DNA of 64,000 bases, taken from Massariosphaeria phaeospora. Taxonomy: Eukaryota; Ascomycota; Dothideomycetes; Pleosporales. The notes under the pieces were generated by a model, which saw only the letters and a program-made list of their open reading frames with translations, ran no database searches and was not told where the DNA came from. The position numbers were made by a program, and so were the translations under genes. Shown here one piece after another: positions 28,559 to 40,577 of the stretch (within the stretch, counting starts at the first letter, position 1; every line of letters starts with the position of its first letter). The DNA lies in contig JAADJZ010000006.1 in the NCBI GenBank assembly GCA_011032825.1, positions 1,116,001 to 1,180,000 on the forward strand, in the 5' to 3' direction.

Positions 28559-31500
28559 ATGCTTGGCGAATTGTATGAGAAGGCCTGGGACCTAAGTCGC
28601 AGGCTGCAACCCCAGTCTCGGGCCGGTTCACAGTCACGATCGTATACTACTACTAGTCATACGGCTGTCTATGAGAGGGAGACGAGACAAAGGCCGAGAC
28701 CAAGAAAAAGGAGCACGATTGTTCCCACGATGCCTCTTCTCACAAGTGATGCTCCTGCTTTGGGAGGTGTGTCAGATATTGATGCTAATGGGCATACGCA
28801 CAGCACGAGTGTAAAGAATTCCACGTCACATACCAATGGACTCGAAGAGAATGGAAACGAGGTCTTCGTTCTATTTAACGGAGACCAAGCTTTGGAGACA
28901 CTGCTTGGAAGTGTGGTTGCAGGGTGGATATTGCTTGTTTACAGATATCAGCGCGATTCTTTCCACCAAATCACTTGGGGATTGAAAGAAACTGAAGAAG
29001 CCAACACCCGATCAATATCGGCTGGTGATCTAGATCTATCAAACTTTACGACGGTGGGGAATCTTCTTGACAAGATTCAGGACCTGAGGGCGAGAGATAT
29101 CTCCCTAGACCAGTTCAAGAACACTGTGCTGTTCTTTAATGATGGGACACCGGAGGAGGTAAGTCCACAACAAAGATTTGTACCTAGATAAAGATACTCA
29201 TGTTTCAAAGTGGACATTCGAAGTTGCAATCGAATATCAATCCGGCCGGTTACATGTAACTTCGCAATGGCAACCGCCCACTATGTCCCGGCATCAGGCA
29301 GTGTCGCAACTCTACTTATTTGCTTCCCTTATCTCCACAGTACTCCAGGACCGCGGTCACCTAATCTCGAACATCGCCTCAGTATCTGGCGACGAGCTCA
29401 ATCAAATCTGGAAATGGAATACACCACTCCCTCCGAGCATTGATACGTGCATGCACGAACTTGTTTCCGAGCAGGCAGCTTCGAATCCACACAAGATCGC
29501 CATCGAAGCGTGGGATGGAAACCTGACGTATGAACAAGTCGAAACTTTCTCAACAAACCTGGCTCAAAACCTACAACTCCTTGACGACTCACCCAATCAA
29601 ATCATCCCGGTGCTCTTTGAGAAAAGCAGATGGACTACGGTTGCTGTGCTCGCAGTGATGAAAGCTGGCGCGTGTTTTACACTGCTCGATCCTGCGCAGC
29701 CAGAAGGTCGACTCAGAACTATCGTCCAGCAAATCAATGCTGTGCTAGTTGTAGCTTCAAAAACACAAGCAAAACTAGCTGCCCGAATCGCACCTTCTGC
29801 GACCATTATTCCTGTTTCCGAGTCCAAGTTCCATACGCTATATCGTCCATTCGCGGAGCAACAACCGAACACGAGCCTTGCTCTTGTTTCACCTCACGCA
29901 TCGCTGTATATTCAATTCACGTCGGGAAGTACGGGGTTACCGAAGGGCTGCATCATATCCCACAGCCAGTACACGTCTGGGGCCCTGCCAAGGGCACACG
30001 ATGTGGGTTACCGCAAGCATTCACGCGTGCTGGACTTTGCGAGCTATGCATTCGACGTGTGCATCGACTCAATGTTGTGCACCCTCGCTCATGGAGGCAC
30101 ACTTTGCACGCCTTCCGAAGAACAGCGGATGAACAATCTCAGTGGTGTAATAAGAGAGATGCGTGTCAACCTTGCTGGCATGACGCCTTCGGTTGCTCGT
30201 ACTCTAGACATAGATATTCTTACTTCGATGGATGCCATTGCGCTGGGTGGAGAAGGTGTGTCGGCGAGCGATGCAGCAAGCTGGGGTAAGAAGACGAAAG
30301 TCGTGAACGCGTATGGGCCTTCGGAGTGTACGGTTGGGGCCACTATCAACGAAGACGTCGGTGCGAAACCGTATATCACCATGGGAAAAGGCAAAGGCTG
30401 TGCGATCTGGCTTACAGACCCCGCCGATCATAACAAATTGGTTCCTATCGGTGCTGTTGGTGAGCTCCTGGTTGAGGGCGCTGTCGTTGGCGACGGCTAC
30501 TTAAACAACCCAGCCAAAACTAAAGAAGTCTTTATCGAAGATCCAGAATTTCTTCTAGCTGGCAGCGCAGTTTTTCCAGGTCGAAGGGGCAGGCTCTACA
30601 AGTCCGGCGATTTGGTGCGCTACGATCCTGATGGTCATGGGGAAGTCATCTTCGTGGGGCGCCAGGACCAACAAGTCAAGCTCCGAGGGCAACGAATTGA
30701 GCTTGCGGAAATCGAGTACAACATGCAGAAACATCTTCCACCGGATACTCTTCTTGCTGCCGAAGTCATCAAGCCCACCGGTGGTTCCGGCGAACCAACT
30801 CTCGTCGCGTTTCTCGTCGAGCAGAAGAAGAGCGGAATGCGACATTTAGACGGCGATGTTTTCGCCTCTTTCTCAAACAAGTTCCAGAGAGCGCTACAAG
30901 AGATGACACAGCACCTCGGTGCTGATCTACCCGGGTACATGGTACCGAGTGCGTACATACCGCTATGGAAGATGCCACTTCTAGTCTCGTGCAAGACTGA
31001 CAGAAAGAGACTGCGTGAGATTGGTACGAACGTCGCCAGAGGAGACTTACGACGCTTTAGTTCCGCAGTCTCTGAGAAGTCAGAACCCACTACCGAAATG
31101 GAGTTGCGGATGCAACCACTCTGGGCTCAAGTCCTCGGCGGTGATGCAGACTTTAGCACCAACGACAACTTCTTCAGCATGGGTGGCGACTCGTTGAAGG
31201 CGATGAGATTGGTGGCTGCCGCGCGAGGCGATGGTGTGGAACTGTCAGTACCGGATATCATGCTCAATCCGACTCTTTCAGCAATGGCGTCGAAGGCGAA
31301 GTCAATCTCGGGAGAGGAAGCTGCTGATGTGCCTCCTTTTTCGCTGCTACCGAAGGACTGGACTATCGCAGCTGCGAAGGAAGAGGCGGCTAAACTCTGC
31401 GGCGTTGATCTTGAGTCGGTGGAGGATGTTTACTCCTGCACTCCCCTTCAAGAAGGTCTCATGGCGCTTTCTGCTAAATTCCCGGACGCATATGTCGCTC

Positions 31501-34500
31501 AACGCGTCGTCTCACTTCCCGTAGAAGTCATCACAAAACTGAAGGCATCGTTCGAGACCGTCATCGAAGACTCGCCAGTTCTCCGTACACGCATTGTCAA
31601 CATTACTGGCCGCGGTCTCTTCCAGGTCGTTCTCAAAGATGGCCAACTCATCCGGTCTCACGGCGCAAGTCTCGCCGAGTACCTCCATGTTGATCGCGAA
31701 GAGCCTATGCAGCTTGGTACCGCGCTGTTCAGATACGGCATGGTCATTGAGCCCGCTAATGACAGGGGTAATCTCACAATCACGATGCACCACGCCATCT
31801 ACGATGGTTGGTCGATTCCACTGGTTTTTGAGCGCGTGAACCGAGTTTACAATGGTTTGACGACTACACGTTCGGTCAGCTTTAAACACTTCATCCAATT
31901 CCTGAACAGTATCGATCCATCAATTGCACAAGGCTATTGGCGTGAAAGACTGCAAGGTGCTAGTCCACACCAGTTTCCACCAATTCCACACAAGGGATAC
32001 ATCACGCGAGCTGACTCCCTCCTCGAACACTATATCACAGTGCCAACCTCTGCGCATTCGAAACTCACGCTCGCGACCATAATCCGCGGAGCATGGGCGC
32101 TTACGTCGTCACTGTACATGGGGCACCCAGACATCGTCTTCGGAGAGACGCTCACCGGTCGCTCGATCTCCGTACCTGGAATAGAAGAGATCGAAGGACC
32201 GATGATTACGACAGTGCCAGTACGCGTGCAGCTAGTCCTCGACCGGCCCATATCAGAATTCCTGCAGATGCTGCATGCGCAGACGGTGCAGCAGATTCCC
32301 CATGAGCACCTCGGGTTGCAAAACATTCGGCGGTTGAGCCGTGATGCTCGCGGGGCATGCGACTTGCGTACAGGTCTTGTGCTGCATCCTAAGGAAGACG
32401 AAAGCTGGAGCAGCGCGGAGCAAACCGAAAGCGCGCCTGCAAACGGGTTCTTACCCAGTGATGACGCGGAAGCGGCGAGAGAGGCGTTGAAGTTTAATAC
32501 ATATGCGTTGATGCTGGTGTGTACCTTGGATGCAAATGGATTTCTTGTTATGGCAAGTTTTGACTCGCAGACGATCGATCTACCGGCCATGGAGAGAGTG
32601 CTAGTGGTTTTCGATCGTGTGATTACGGCGATCCTAGGAAATCCGGAGAGCAAGCTTGGTGACATTTCCGTGCTGAATGCAGAAGAGTGGAAAGATGCGG
32701 AGAAGTTGAGACCGAGAGATGACATGATTGATAGTATCATGGAGCCCTTACCCACGAACAGCCAAGAGAAAGACGCTGCGCAAGAGGGAACTCAAGAGCT
32801 GTCCGCCAACGAAGAGAAGCTTCGAAACCTACTCAGCAGAATCCTCGGCATGTCCGAAACCGAAATCACCCCGAACGATAGTTTTTTCGAACTCGGCGGC
32901 GACTCGATTGGCGCCATGAGACTCGTGTCCGAAGCCAGCCTCCAGGGTCTCAAGATCACTGTTGCTCAGATCTTCAAGAGTCGCTCTTTAGCGGAACTGG
33001 CTGCGTCTGTCAGTAACGAGAAGGAAGACAAACTGGTCGCGCTTCTCAGTCGCATACTCGATATGACCAAGGATGAGATCAATCTGCGCGATAGCTTCTT
33101 CGAACTCGGCGGCGACTCGATCGGAGCGATGCGCCTCGTTTCCGAGTCTCGCGCCCATGGGCTGAAGATCACTGTTCCGCAGATCTTCCAGAGCAAGTCG
33201 ATTTCTGGGCTGGCCTTGCTTGCTGAAGAGGTGGCTTCTGAGGCTCGGGAAACGGAGGAACTGAACGCGCCGTTTACTGCGCTAGGCACTGAGGCGCATC
33301 GCTTCAGTCCTGAGCGTATACAGGCGCTGCTCAATAACGCGGAGTGGAATGTTGTGGATATTTATCCCACGCGACCGCTTCAACAGCTTGCTGTCGAGGG
33401 TACAGTCGCTCTACCACGCTACTCGTTGCGGTACGAGTTGATGAAGTTCGCGACTTCCATCGATCGCGAGAAACTCGCGCGGAGTTGCCAGGAGCTTGTT
33501 GCACGAAACGAGGTCCTGCGCACAGTCTTTGTTGAAGATGGAGGACAATGCCTCGGTGTTGTCCTCAAGGCCCTCGAAGTTCCATACACGGAAGTGACCA
33601 TCCCCAATGAGATTGATGCCGACAATTTTATACAAGACTGCATCAACAAGGACATCGAAGCAGCCAAGCCGCATGGCTCCTCGTTCGTCGCATTCACGCT
33701 CTTCACCTCTCCCACCGGCCCATCAACCCTCACCTTCCGCATCTCGCACGCCCAATACGACGAAATCTGCCTCCCCCTCCTCTTCTCGCAGCTCTCCGCC
33801 CTCTACTCCAGCGCCCCCGTCCTGCCCACTGCCCCCTTCACCACGCACATCCACCACGTGCTCAACCACAACATCCCGCAAAGCATCCCCTACTGGCGCG
33901 CCCTCCTCGCCGGCTCGCAAATGACCATCCTGCGACCCACCACGCCCCTCAAAACCCGCACCCCTACCTCCATCTACCGCGAATTCGACATCTCCTCCCG
34001 TCCACCCCACATCACCGTCGCGTCCCTCCCTACGGCTGCCTGGGCCCTCACGCTCGCGCGCCGCCTCCACACGCACGACGTCGTCTTCGGCGAAGTCGTC
34101 AGCGGGCGCACCCTCGGCGCGCCGAACGCCGCCCGCATCGTCGGCCCCACGTGGCAATACGTGCCGTTCCGCGTGCGCTTCGCGCCCACGTGGACGTATC
34201 TCGACCTGCTCGCCTCGGTGCAGAGCCAGCACGTCGAGTCTGCGGCATACGAGGGCATGGGTTTCGCGGAGATCGTAGCGAGCTGTACGGATTGGGATAC
34301 GGGTGAAGTGGCGTGGTTTGACAGCGTGGTGCATCAGGCGCCGCAGTGGGTCGAGCGTATGGAGTTTGGAGGGGGGGTCGAGGTCGGGTTTGAGACGGTG
34401 TATCCGCATGCGGAGCCCTTGCGCGAGTGGAAGTTTCAGGCTTTTGTGCAGGAGGGGGGGAAGAGGTTGGGGGTTGAGATTGTGACGTTTGAGGAGTGGA

Positions 34501-34652
34501 GGGGGGTGGCCGAGGAGGTGGTTGAGGAGGTTGGGGTGGCGTTGGGGATGCTGATGAGTGGGAGGGCGGGGGAGAGGATCTTTGGTGAGGAAGATGTTGG
34601 GGAAGGTGGTGCGGAGGGTATAGGCTCTTTGGGAGAGTCTGTGCGGGTGTAG
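28559..34652 (+). CDS. Siderophore-type nonribosomal peptide synthetase, A-T-C-T-T-C
   Basis: Exons 28559-29158 and 29211-34652 (donor GTAAGT, acceptor AAG) give about 2013 residues. The first ATG is at 28559; M58 (28730) is an alternative start, because residues 1-57 are Arg/Ser-rich and look like leader. Domains in order: an N-terminal siderophore-synthetase-type region; one adenylation domain (LYIQFTSGSTGLPKG about 432-446, NAYGPSECTVGA, LYKSGDLVRY); a carrier domain (GGDS, Ser861); a condensation domain with intact HHAIYDG (1060-1066); two carrier domains back to back (GGDS at Ser1432 and Ser1503); and a terminal condensation domain with the altered motif SHAQYDE (1712-1718). One A domain plus several T and C domains fits iterative use of a single N5-acyl-N5-hydroxyornithine unit, as in SidD/NPS6. 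In that family the second module normally keeps a degenerate A domain; here it is absent. Confidence 0.92.
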
Positions 34653-34901
34653 GGGGGGTTGCATTCAAATTGCGCACTTTCGGTACATAGTTAGCGCATG
34701 TATGCGCTTCATGATAGCTCTAGCTCTACTTTTGTAAGTATCTATGACACGTTACACGCATACTTGTGCTAAGGCGAATGTGCTGATGAACACGCGAACG
34801 TCACAACGTGCACGTGAAAGGATGGTCTGGAGGTAGAACCGGGCGTACATTTGGGAAAGTATGGCACGCATCTCGTGCTTCTACGCCAAAGTTTATAGGC
34901 A

Positions 34902-35789
34902 CTACTGGAATAGGATCGCAGTGCGACTGGACTGGCCTTCGGGGATCTCTTCTCCCTCAGACAGCTCAACCTCCAACCCTTTCCCACACCCCTCCTCACT
35001 CCAGAACCGCGCAATCCCTGGCCAGTCCTCCGCTTCCACAATAGAGCAAGTCTGCCACTCATTAAAGTATATGTCGAGCGTACAAGCACGCTGCTCGTCG
35101 TGGCCGCGGGAGATGCACAACGTGAAGTAGCAGAGCTCGGAATCGCAGAACCACTCTTGTCGCACAAGCATGTTTTCCATGTACCCGTACAGCTGGCCCA
35201 TGGTGAGGCCGCTCTGGTCGGCGGGCAGTGTGGTGCTGCCGCGCTGCTCTGAGACACCGCCCTCGCCCTCGGAATCCCACTTGACGAGTACGTTGCGGAT
35301 GGGTGGGTCGGCGATCTGCATGCGTCGCCAACTGGCGTCGCGCCGGCGCCAGACGGCGGGACGTTGGTTCCAGGCTAAACTGAGGAACTTTTTCGTTCCC
35401 ATCGAGTTCTCGTTTGAGATTGGCGCCAAGGGCTCGACGTGCGCGTAGAGGGTGTCCCATTCCTCGTCGTCGATCCCGGTGTGAGTGAACCAGTGCGGGA
35501 AGTTGATGTCGATGAGGGGATTGAGGGTGTAGTTGTTTTGCTCGTCATCGTTGGGGGGTGCTTGGGTGCGCGGCTGTCGTGCGGGCGTGGGCGAGAGGAA
35601 GAAGAGATGGCGTTGGAGCGCCGGGCTGGTGGTGATGAGGTGGTGCCAGGTGCGGCTCACTGGGAGGCATGATATGAGGAGGGTTTTCTGGTCGGTGTGG
35701 AGGAGGATGGCTTCGTGGAGCTCGGGGATGGAGAGGGTGCGGGTTAAGGCGGTGGCGGTGGCGATCGGTGTCGCGGAAGAGGAAAGCAT
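34902..35789 (-). CDS. F-box domain protein
   Basis: A single-exon 295-residue protein on the minus strand, convergent with the NRPS, with 249 bp between their stops. Residues ~15-64 form an F-box (TRTLSIPELHEAILLHTD, LLISCLPVSRTWHHLITTSP, LQRHLFF), which would dock to Skp1 in an SCF ubiquitin ligase. The rest shows a pattern common in fungal F-box proteins: a Pro/Asp-rich linker, INPHF-like NPLIDINFPHWF, a MQIADPPIR block, and a C-terminal LTMGQLYGYMENMLVRQ helix. No substrate-recognition repeat is visible. The start ATG at 35789 is the only one before the F-box. It probably has no part in the siderophore pathway, but its position at the cluster edge makes a protein-turnover role possible; that is speculation. 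Confidence 0.85.
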   Translation of the reverse strand: MLSSSATPIATATALTRTLSIPELHEAILLHTDQKTLLISCLPVSRTWHHLITTSPALQRHLFFLSPTPARQPRTQAPPNDDEQNNYTLNPLIDINFPHWFTHTGIDDEEWDTLYAHVEPLAPISNENSMGTKKFLSLAWNQRPAVWRRRDASWRRMQIADPPIRNVLVKWDSEGEGGVSEQRGSTTLPADQSGLTMGQLYGYMENMLVRQEWFCDSELCYFTLCISRGHDEQRACTLDIYFNEWQTCSIVEAEDWPGIARFWSEEGCGKGLEVELSEGEEIPEGQSSRTAILFQ

Positions 35790-36243
35790 TTTGGCGATAT
35801 TGGGTATAGGGGAAATCGGAAGCGGTGCCTACTGAGATTTCTCGATGTGCGTCGTTTGAAAAGACTGTTGACTTGTAGTGAAGATGGTGCGGTTAGGCAG
35901 CAGAGGTGCGGGGAGCTTGGCACGGTCTCTGACGTATCGCATCCTTCCTTCCTTCTTTCCTTCCTTCCTGTAGGAATGCTTGTTTTCCCTAGGGCGTTAC
36001 CAACAGCACATTCCTCGTCTAGTTCCTCAAGAATATAAGCCATTTAGTGATTCCTTGTCCTTGACTACCTTTGTATATCAAGTAGTTGGCGAAGCTGTTC
36101 CCTCACGTGGCCGAGACCTCAAGATGTAATCTTCGCAGTTGGTATATCCACATTCCTATAGCAATCTCTCGAAAAAGTGGTAAACGTCGAAGGAACCACC
36201 GTAAGAACTATCTGCTCTACCAATGTTAAGGCATTCAGTCGCT
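35790..36243. other. Intergenic, no gene seen
   Basis: Promoter side of the F-box gene. It contains a CCTT/CTTC microsatellite and otherwise nothing recognisable. Confidence 0.5.
35943..35969. repeat. CCTT-type microsatellite
   Basis: An interrupted run of CCTT/CTTT units in the region upstream of the F-box gene. Confidence 0.75.
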
Positions 36244-36890
36244 CTAAACTCTCTTCTTCGCCGCCTCAGAACTCTCCAGATAATCCCTCACAGCTCTTTC
36301 AATGCTTTCCTGCATGCTAGTCTGCGGCAAATACCCCAGCCTCGTCTTCGCCTTAGTAATATCAAACGTGTTCGTCATATTGAAGAACCGGATCATTTTC
36401 CGATTGATCTTCGATTCCTTTCTCCCGAACGTACACAGCCACACCACCCACTCCGCGACGACAGCGATGACGTAGTACGCCCACGTCGGCACAACACGCA
36501 CATCCTCCTTTCTAACTCCGCAGCCGGCGGCCGTCCCGACAGCTCGGACGAAGTCCCAAAACCTCCACGGCTCGTCGTTCGTGACGACGAAGACTTCGCC
36601 GTCGATGCGTTTCTCCGGCGGAGTTGAATAGGGCGTGGCGACATCAAGCTCCACCAGCTTTTTCGCGGCTAAACGATGTGCATAGGCTGCGTTGCCGAGG
36701 TACGTGAAGTCGAACATGTTTTCGTTGTTTCCGACCTGCATTTTGCCCCGAGTGTTGTCTCACTCGCCGTACATGGTAGTAGTTCGAATTGCGACAGCCA
36801 ATAACCTATGTTGGGTGCGATTGGTCTCGCGGATCATGACTGCAGCGACACGCTTGGTATGCAGGTACACTTCAGTTTGCTCGGGAAAGA
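36244..36890 (-). pseudogene. Erg26-like 3-beta-hydroxysteroid dehydrogenase fragment, broken
   Basis: The minus-strand frame from 36741 to 36244 encodes the C-terminal ~165 residues of a sterol-4-alpha-carboxylate 3-dehydrogenase / 3-beta-HSD family protein: QVGNNENMFDFTYLGNAAYA, then DGEVFVVTNDEPWRFWDF, and LGYLPQTSMQESIERAV. Upstream, in the same frame, an in-frame TGA (36762-36760) separates it from a segment that still looks like the family (EVYLHTKRVAAVMI, LLAVAIRTTTMYGE). About ten residues that normally follow the YGE motif also appear to be missing, and the N-terminal Rossmann part with its GxxGxxG motif is absent upstream. This is therefore a truncated and interrupted relic. A CGA-to-TGA change could explain the stop. 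The region upstream is AT-rich. An active gene of this family should exist elsewhere. Confidence 0.75.
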
Positions 36891-38482
36891 AATAGATGGG
36901 AATATTGCCTATCACACAAAAGAGCTGCTGTAGGGTGCTATATACTGTGTAATCTGGGGGGTCGTATAGGACACGGCTACGGAAAAAGCTTTCGTTCTGA
37001 TCTAGAGGACTTAGAGAAGATGAATGACAGCGACCAAAATAGTCGTGTTCAATATTATCGCTATCGCTATTTGTACCCAGGAGTGCTTCAAGAAGGCCCA
37101 GTTTGGACTGCCTTCTCAACCTCCAATTAGTTCCCACTTGATTGCCATTAAAGATTTCCTAGATTTACCTTGTAATGCATAGGGAGAGAATGAAGTATTA
37201 AGGGGAGAAGTGAGTTCCGGTACTCGAACGGATCTTATTTTTGGAAATTATAAGCCTCCACGGGCGATGCAGGCAGCTTGGGACGAACGGAAACACTTCA
37301 TATCCCATAAAAGTTTCAATATAATGTCAACTCTTAATTTGAAGCTATTTTTTTATTTGGTCGCAAAACACTGCGACAGTGGTCCAGGACCCACTCTGAC
37401 TTCTAACGCGGTACGGCACCAAGTGTCACCACACCCTCGTGACTATTTTAACATATGTCAGAAATATGTCAGTCAATGAAAGTAAGCAGTATATAGTTGA
37501 CTGAGGGCATTGATATAACTTGAACACAATTTACAGAGTTATTCGAAGCCTTAATGGGATGCATGGACGGGCGTTATCTTCCATCTTAGCCATTCATAAG
37601 GTCTGCGGCTTCGGCCATGTTTGTGTTCACTCCTTTGTGAAATTTTGTGTGTTCGGATTCGGAAAATCTCAATCCCGAGGTTCAAGCTCAGACAACTTCA
37701 ACGATCGATTTCCGCCAAGCGTCGTCCTCTGTGAGTACTCTACGGGCCATTTATCGCTCACAGCCACCCAGGATTCCTGCCCGTGTGGGCATTCGATTAA
37801 ATATTCGCTGTGGGAAGCCGTACGTGGCTCTTCGAGATGCTTGGCGGTCCCGCTGAGCTGAACCGTAGAGGCGGTCCCGCTGATATCAATAACCGCGCAC
37901 TGTTCTAATCACGAACAGCAGATTTGTGTTACCTTTTAAAACTACGTGATTTGTGTTCTAAGATACGAGGGGCTTTGATCTCATCTTTGTGTACTAGCTA
38001 AACCCCCAAAAGCTATAGAATGATAAGGTCTGCGACGAAGGGGACAAATGTCGGGATGGGCATTGCGACGAGCAAATATAACTAACCAGGCGAGTCTTTT
38101 ATGTCAGTTGATGATGCGCGACGGCACGACAGTGGTCACGCAACAGCTTGGGGTAACGCACAATGTTGACGATGACGAGGCCAAACTGCCCTGTGATCAG
38201 GTCGCAGAAATTTCGAATTACATCCGGTAAACGCGCTAAAACAGGGCATTACTGAGGGCATATGTACAGTCTTGCTTCACGAAAAACGAGTTCAATCTTC
38301 ACTCGGTGCGCAGCCAGTCACAAAAGGGCAGTTCATCGTTGCAGTTCATTCTGAGCGCGTGTTGCGCAATGACTCCCATTTTCTGATAAATGAGTGTAAG
38401 ATGGGCTAAGCCCTAATACGGAGCCTCACAGACCCTTTGGCAGCTTAATGAGTGTACACCGGTCTTCCATCCTCCTCCTCTA
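36891..38482. other. AT-richer non-coding stretch
   Basis: 1.6 kb between the dehydrogenase relic and the transposon. It has many stops in all frames and T/A-rich words (TTTTTTTATTTGG near 37347). A short inverted repeat, GTGGTCC/GGACCCAC, lies near 37380. No gene is recognisable. It may be decayed repeat DNA, which is an inference from composition only. Confidence 0.45.
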
Positions 38483-38526
38483 CAGTGCCCGTGCGCTGGA
38501 TGAGCCGGTACAGCCGATGAGCCACC
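38483..38526. repeat. Left terminal inverted repeat of the transposon
   Basis: 44 bp, 43 of them identical to the inverse of 40578-40621; preceded by TA. Confidence 0.92.
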
Positions 38527-38635
38527 TCAACTAAAATCAGCAACCGCGAAAATGAGGCTGTACAGCCACATATCAATTCAACTATTATGAGATTTTCTAG
38601 TGTATTACTATATAGAGGCTTGCGCATCTTTTGCA

Positions 38636-40523
38636 CTATTTGAATTTTTGTGGTACCTTGATTTGGCGGCCCCGCGTGGTGGTTTTGGGTGGAGGCTGCG
38701 GCAGCAGAGATGCAGCATCAACACCACTTGCAGCACCCACAGCACGACGCCTCTTTGTAGATTTTGCTACAGCGCTGCGTGAGGCTGCTCGCTTGCCTTT
38801 GTTTAGTGTATCGCGAGATTTTTGTAAGGTTGCAGCGTCGCGTTGCTGCTTTTTGAGCGCGCGCGCGGCGGCCAGCTCTGCAGCCTTCGCTTTCCGCTCC
38901 TTATCAGCACGCTCCTTCGCAATTTGTCGCAGCGCCTTTGCTTCCTCTGCTATCTGCTTTTTGTATAGTGTAGCTGCAGCTTTGAGCTCTCTTTGGTGAG
39001 TTTTCTGGAGTTTTCTCTGCTCCTCTTCGTGTTGTTTGACTGTCTCGCGCACTCGAGCTTCTCGGATCTTGCGAGGACTCCATAGTACAGCGCCGCTATA
39101 GTACTCCTTGCGCTGCTGTAGGTCTAGGACCTTACTCTTCTTCTTATGCTTTCGTTTAGTGGTGAGTGCCGCGCGGAGGCCATCGTTTTCGTGGTGGAGT
39201 AGCTCGTTTTGAACCTGTAGAGAGTGTAATGTACTAGCAAGGCGTTTAGCCTTATCTTTTGCCTTATCCGGGACCGCAGCGTCTAGAATTTTTCGTATAT
39301 CATTCCAACTATCTCCATTACCAAGCTCCTGCAGTTCTATATCCTACATCTTGATCCGAAGTGGTGGTGTTAAAGCGTTTGAGTATAACCTCTGCATCCA
39401 TCGGCCACACGCCTGTAGCTTCAAAACTCTTCTGTATAGTTTCTCTCCTCATTGTAGTGCCCCACGCTGACCAGAATATTGGAAAAAAGTCGCCCTTCTT
39501 GACGCCAATAAGCCCTTGCGATTGGTGTAGGTGGCGGTTGAGTTCTTGCGAGTAGTAATTCGAAAGAGGAGAGAACAACACCACATCAAGCGGCTGTAAG
39601 GTGTGAGTTGAATGAGGAAAAAAAACAGCTAGTAGGATCTTATTAGCGTCGCAAAAGTCTATAAACTCGCGCGTAAAGTGGCTGCCGTGGCCGTCAACAA
39701 GGAGAAGGCGCCATTGCCGGCGCGCTTTTTGCTTTGTGTAGCGCTCGAACAGCTGCTCAAGCCAGGCTAATCCGATATCGTTATTCGTCCATCCTGAGGT
39801 TGAGTTGGCTATAAATACTTGGTGTTTTCCAGCTTCAACGTCGTCAACCCAGCTTGATTGCAAGCCAGCTTTTCCCTCGTAGATAAGAGCAGGCGGCAGC
39901 GCCTCACCATCAGCGCAAACACAAGCCAAAAGCGTAATCCATTCTCTATTGCCATCTTGTATAGCCGCCGTACGCAGTTTTGCCTGCCAAACTGCCTTAG
40001 AAAAGACGCGTTTTGAGCGTGTAGTGATGCCGACAAAGAAGCCCTTTTCATCTATATTATAGGTGTTGCGCGCCTCAACGTCGTACTCCTGCATTTTCCT
40101 ATGCAGTAGTTGAAAGTATAGGTCGTATTTCTCATGTGAGTCAGCTTGGTGACGATTGCGATCAATCCCGGCGCTCCATTTGGTGGTAAGCTCGGCCTCA
40201 TGGCGATGCAGAAAGCGCGAAACCCACGCATGTGAAGCCTCCTGTTTTGCAACTGCGCCAGCGAAATTTCGTACCATCTCTCTTGTTGGTGGCAAGCCTC
40301 GCTCTGTGCATCTTTCTATGTACTTCACAAGTTCCTGCTCTTGTTGTGGGTTGAGTAGTTGCCGTTGTTCTGATGCGGCTGTATAGGACTGCGTTCTGCC
40401 CTTATGCCGTCGCGACAGTGTAGTGCGATCAACACCAAACTGTTGCGCGACTTCGCGGTAGGAGAAAGATGTGCCAGCTTCACGCGATTCGATTGCTTCA
40501 ATCGCAGCCTTGATTGAGTTCAT
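38636..40523 (-). pseudogene. Transposase (HTH_psq / Tc5-HTH / DDE_1), frameshifted near 39328
   Basis: The ATG is at 40523. The first 401 residues (to 39318) contain an N-terminal psq-like helix-turn-helix (FSYREVAQQFGVDRTTLSRR), a Tc5-type CENP-B HTH (REMVRNFAGAVAKQEASHAW) and the DDE_1 core with its aspartates in TYNIDEKGF, LLLVDGHGSHFTREF and HTLQPLDVVLFSPLS. The frame then stops at TAA. One base away, the frame reopens as TAELGNGDSWNDIRKIL and runs 230 further codons to 38636 as a Lys/Arg/Glu-rich coiled coil (KVLDLQQRKEYYSGAVLW, LQKTHQRELKAAATLYKK), the usual C-terminus of this group. A single extra G in the GCAGGAGC context explains the break. The catalytic core is intact; loss of the tail may or may not abolish activity. 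Confidence 0.85.
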
Positions 40524-40577
40524 GTTGGTGGAGATGCGACGCGTTAAAGTTGGGATGATGCATATGTTTTGATGCGG

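Noticed and set aside
33723..34664. 313-codon minus-strand frame opposite the NRPS 3' end
   Set aside because: His/Arg/Pro-rich antisense shadow of the terminal condensation domain with its strong codon bias.
37520..37861. 113-codon frame in AT-rich DNA before the transposon
   Set aside because: No conservation-like pattern and surrounded by stops.
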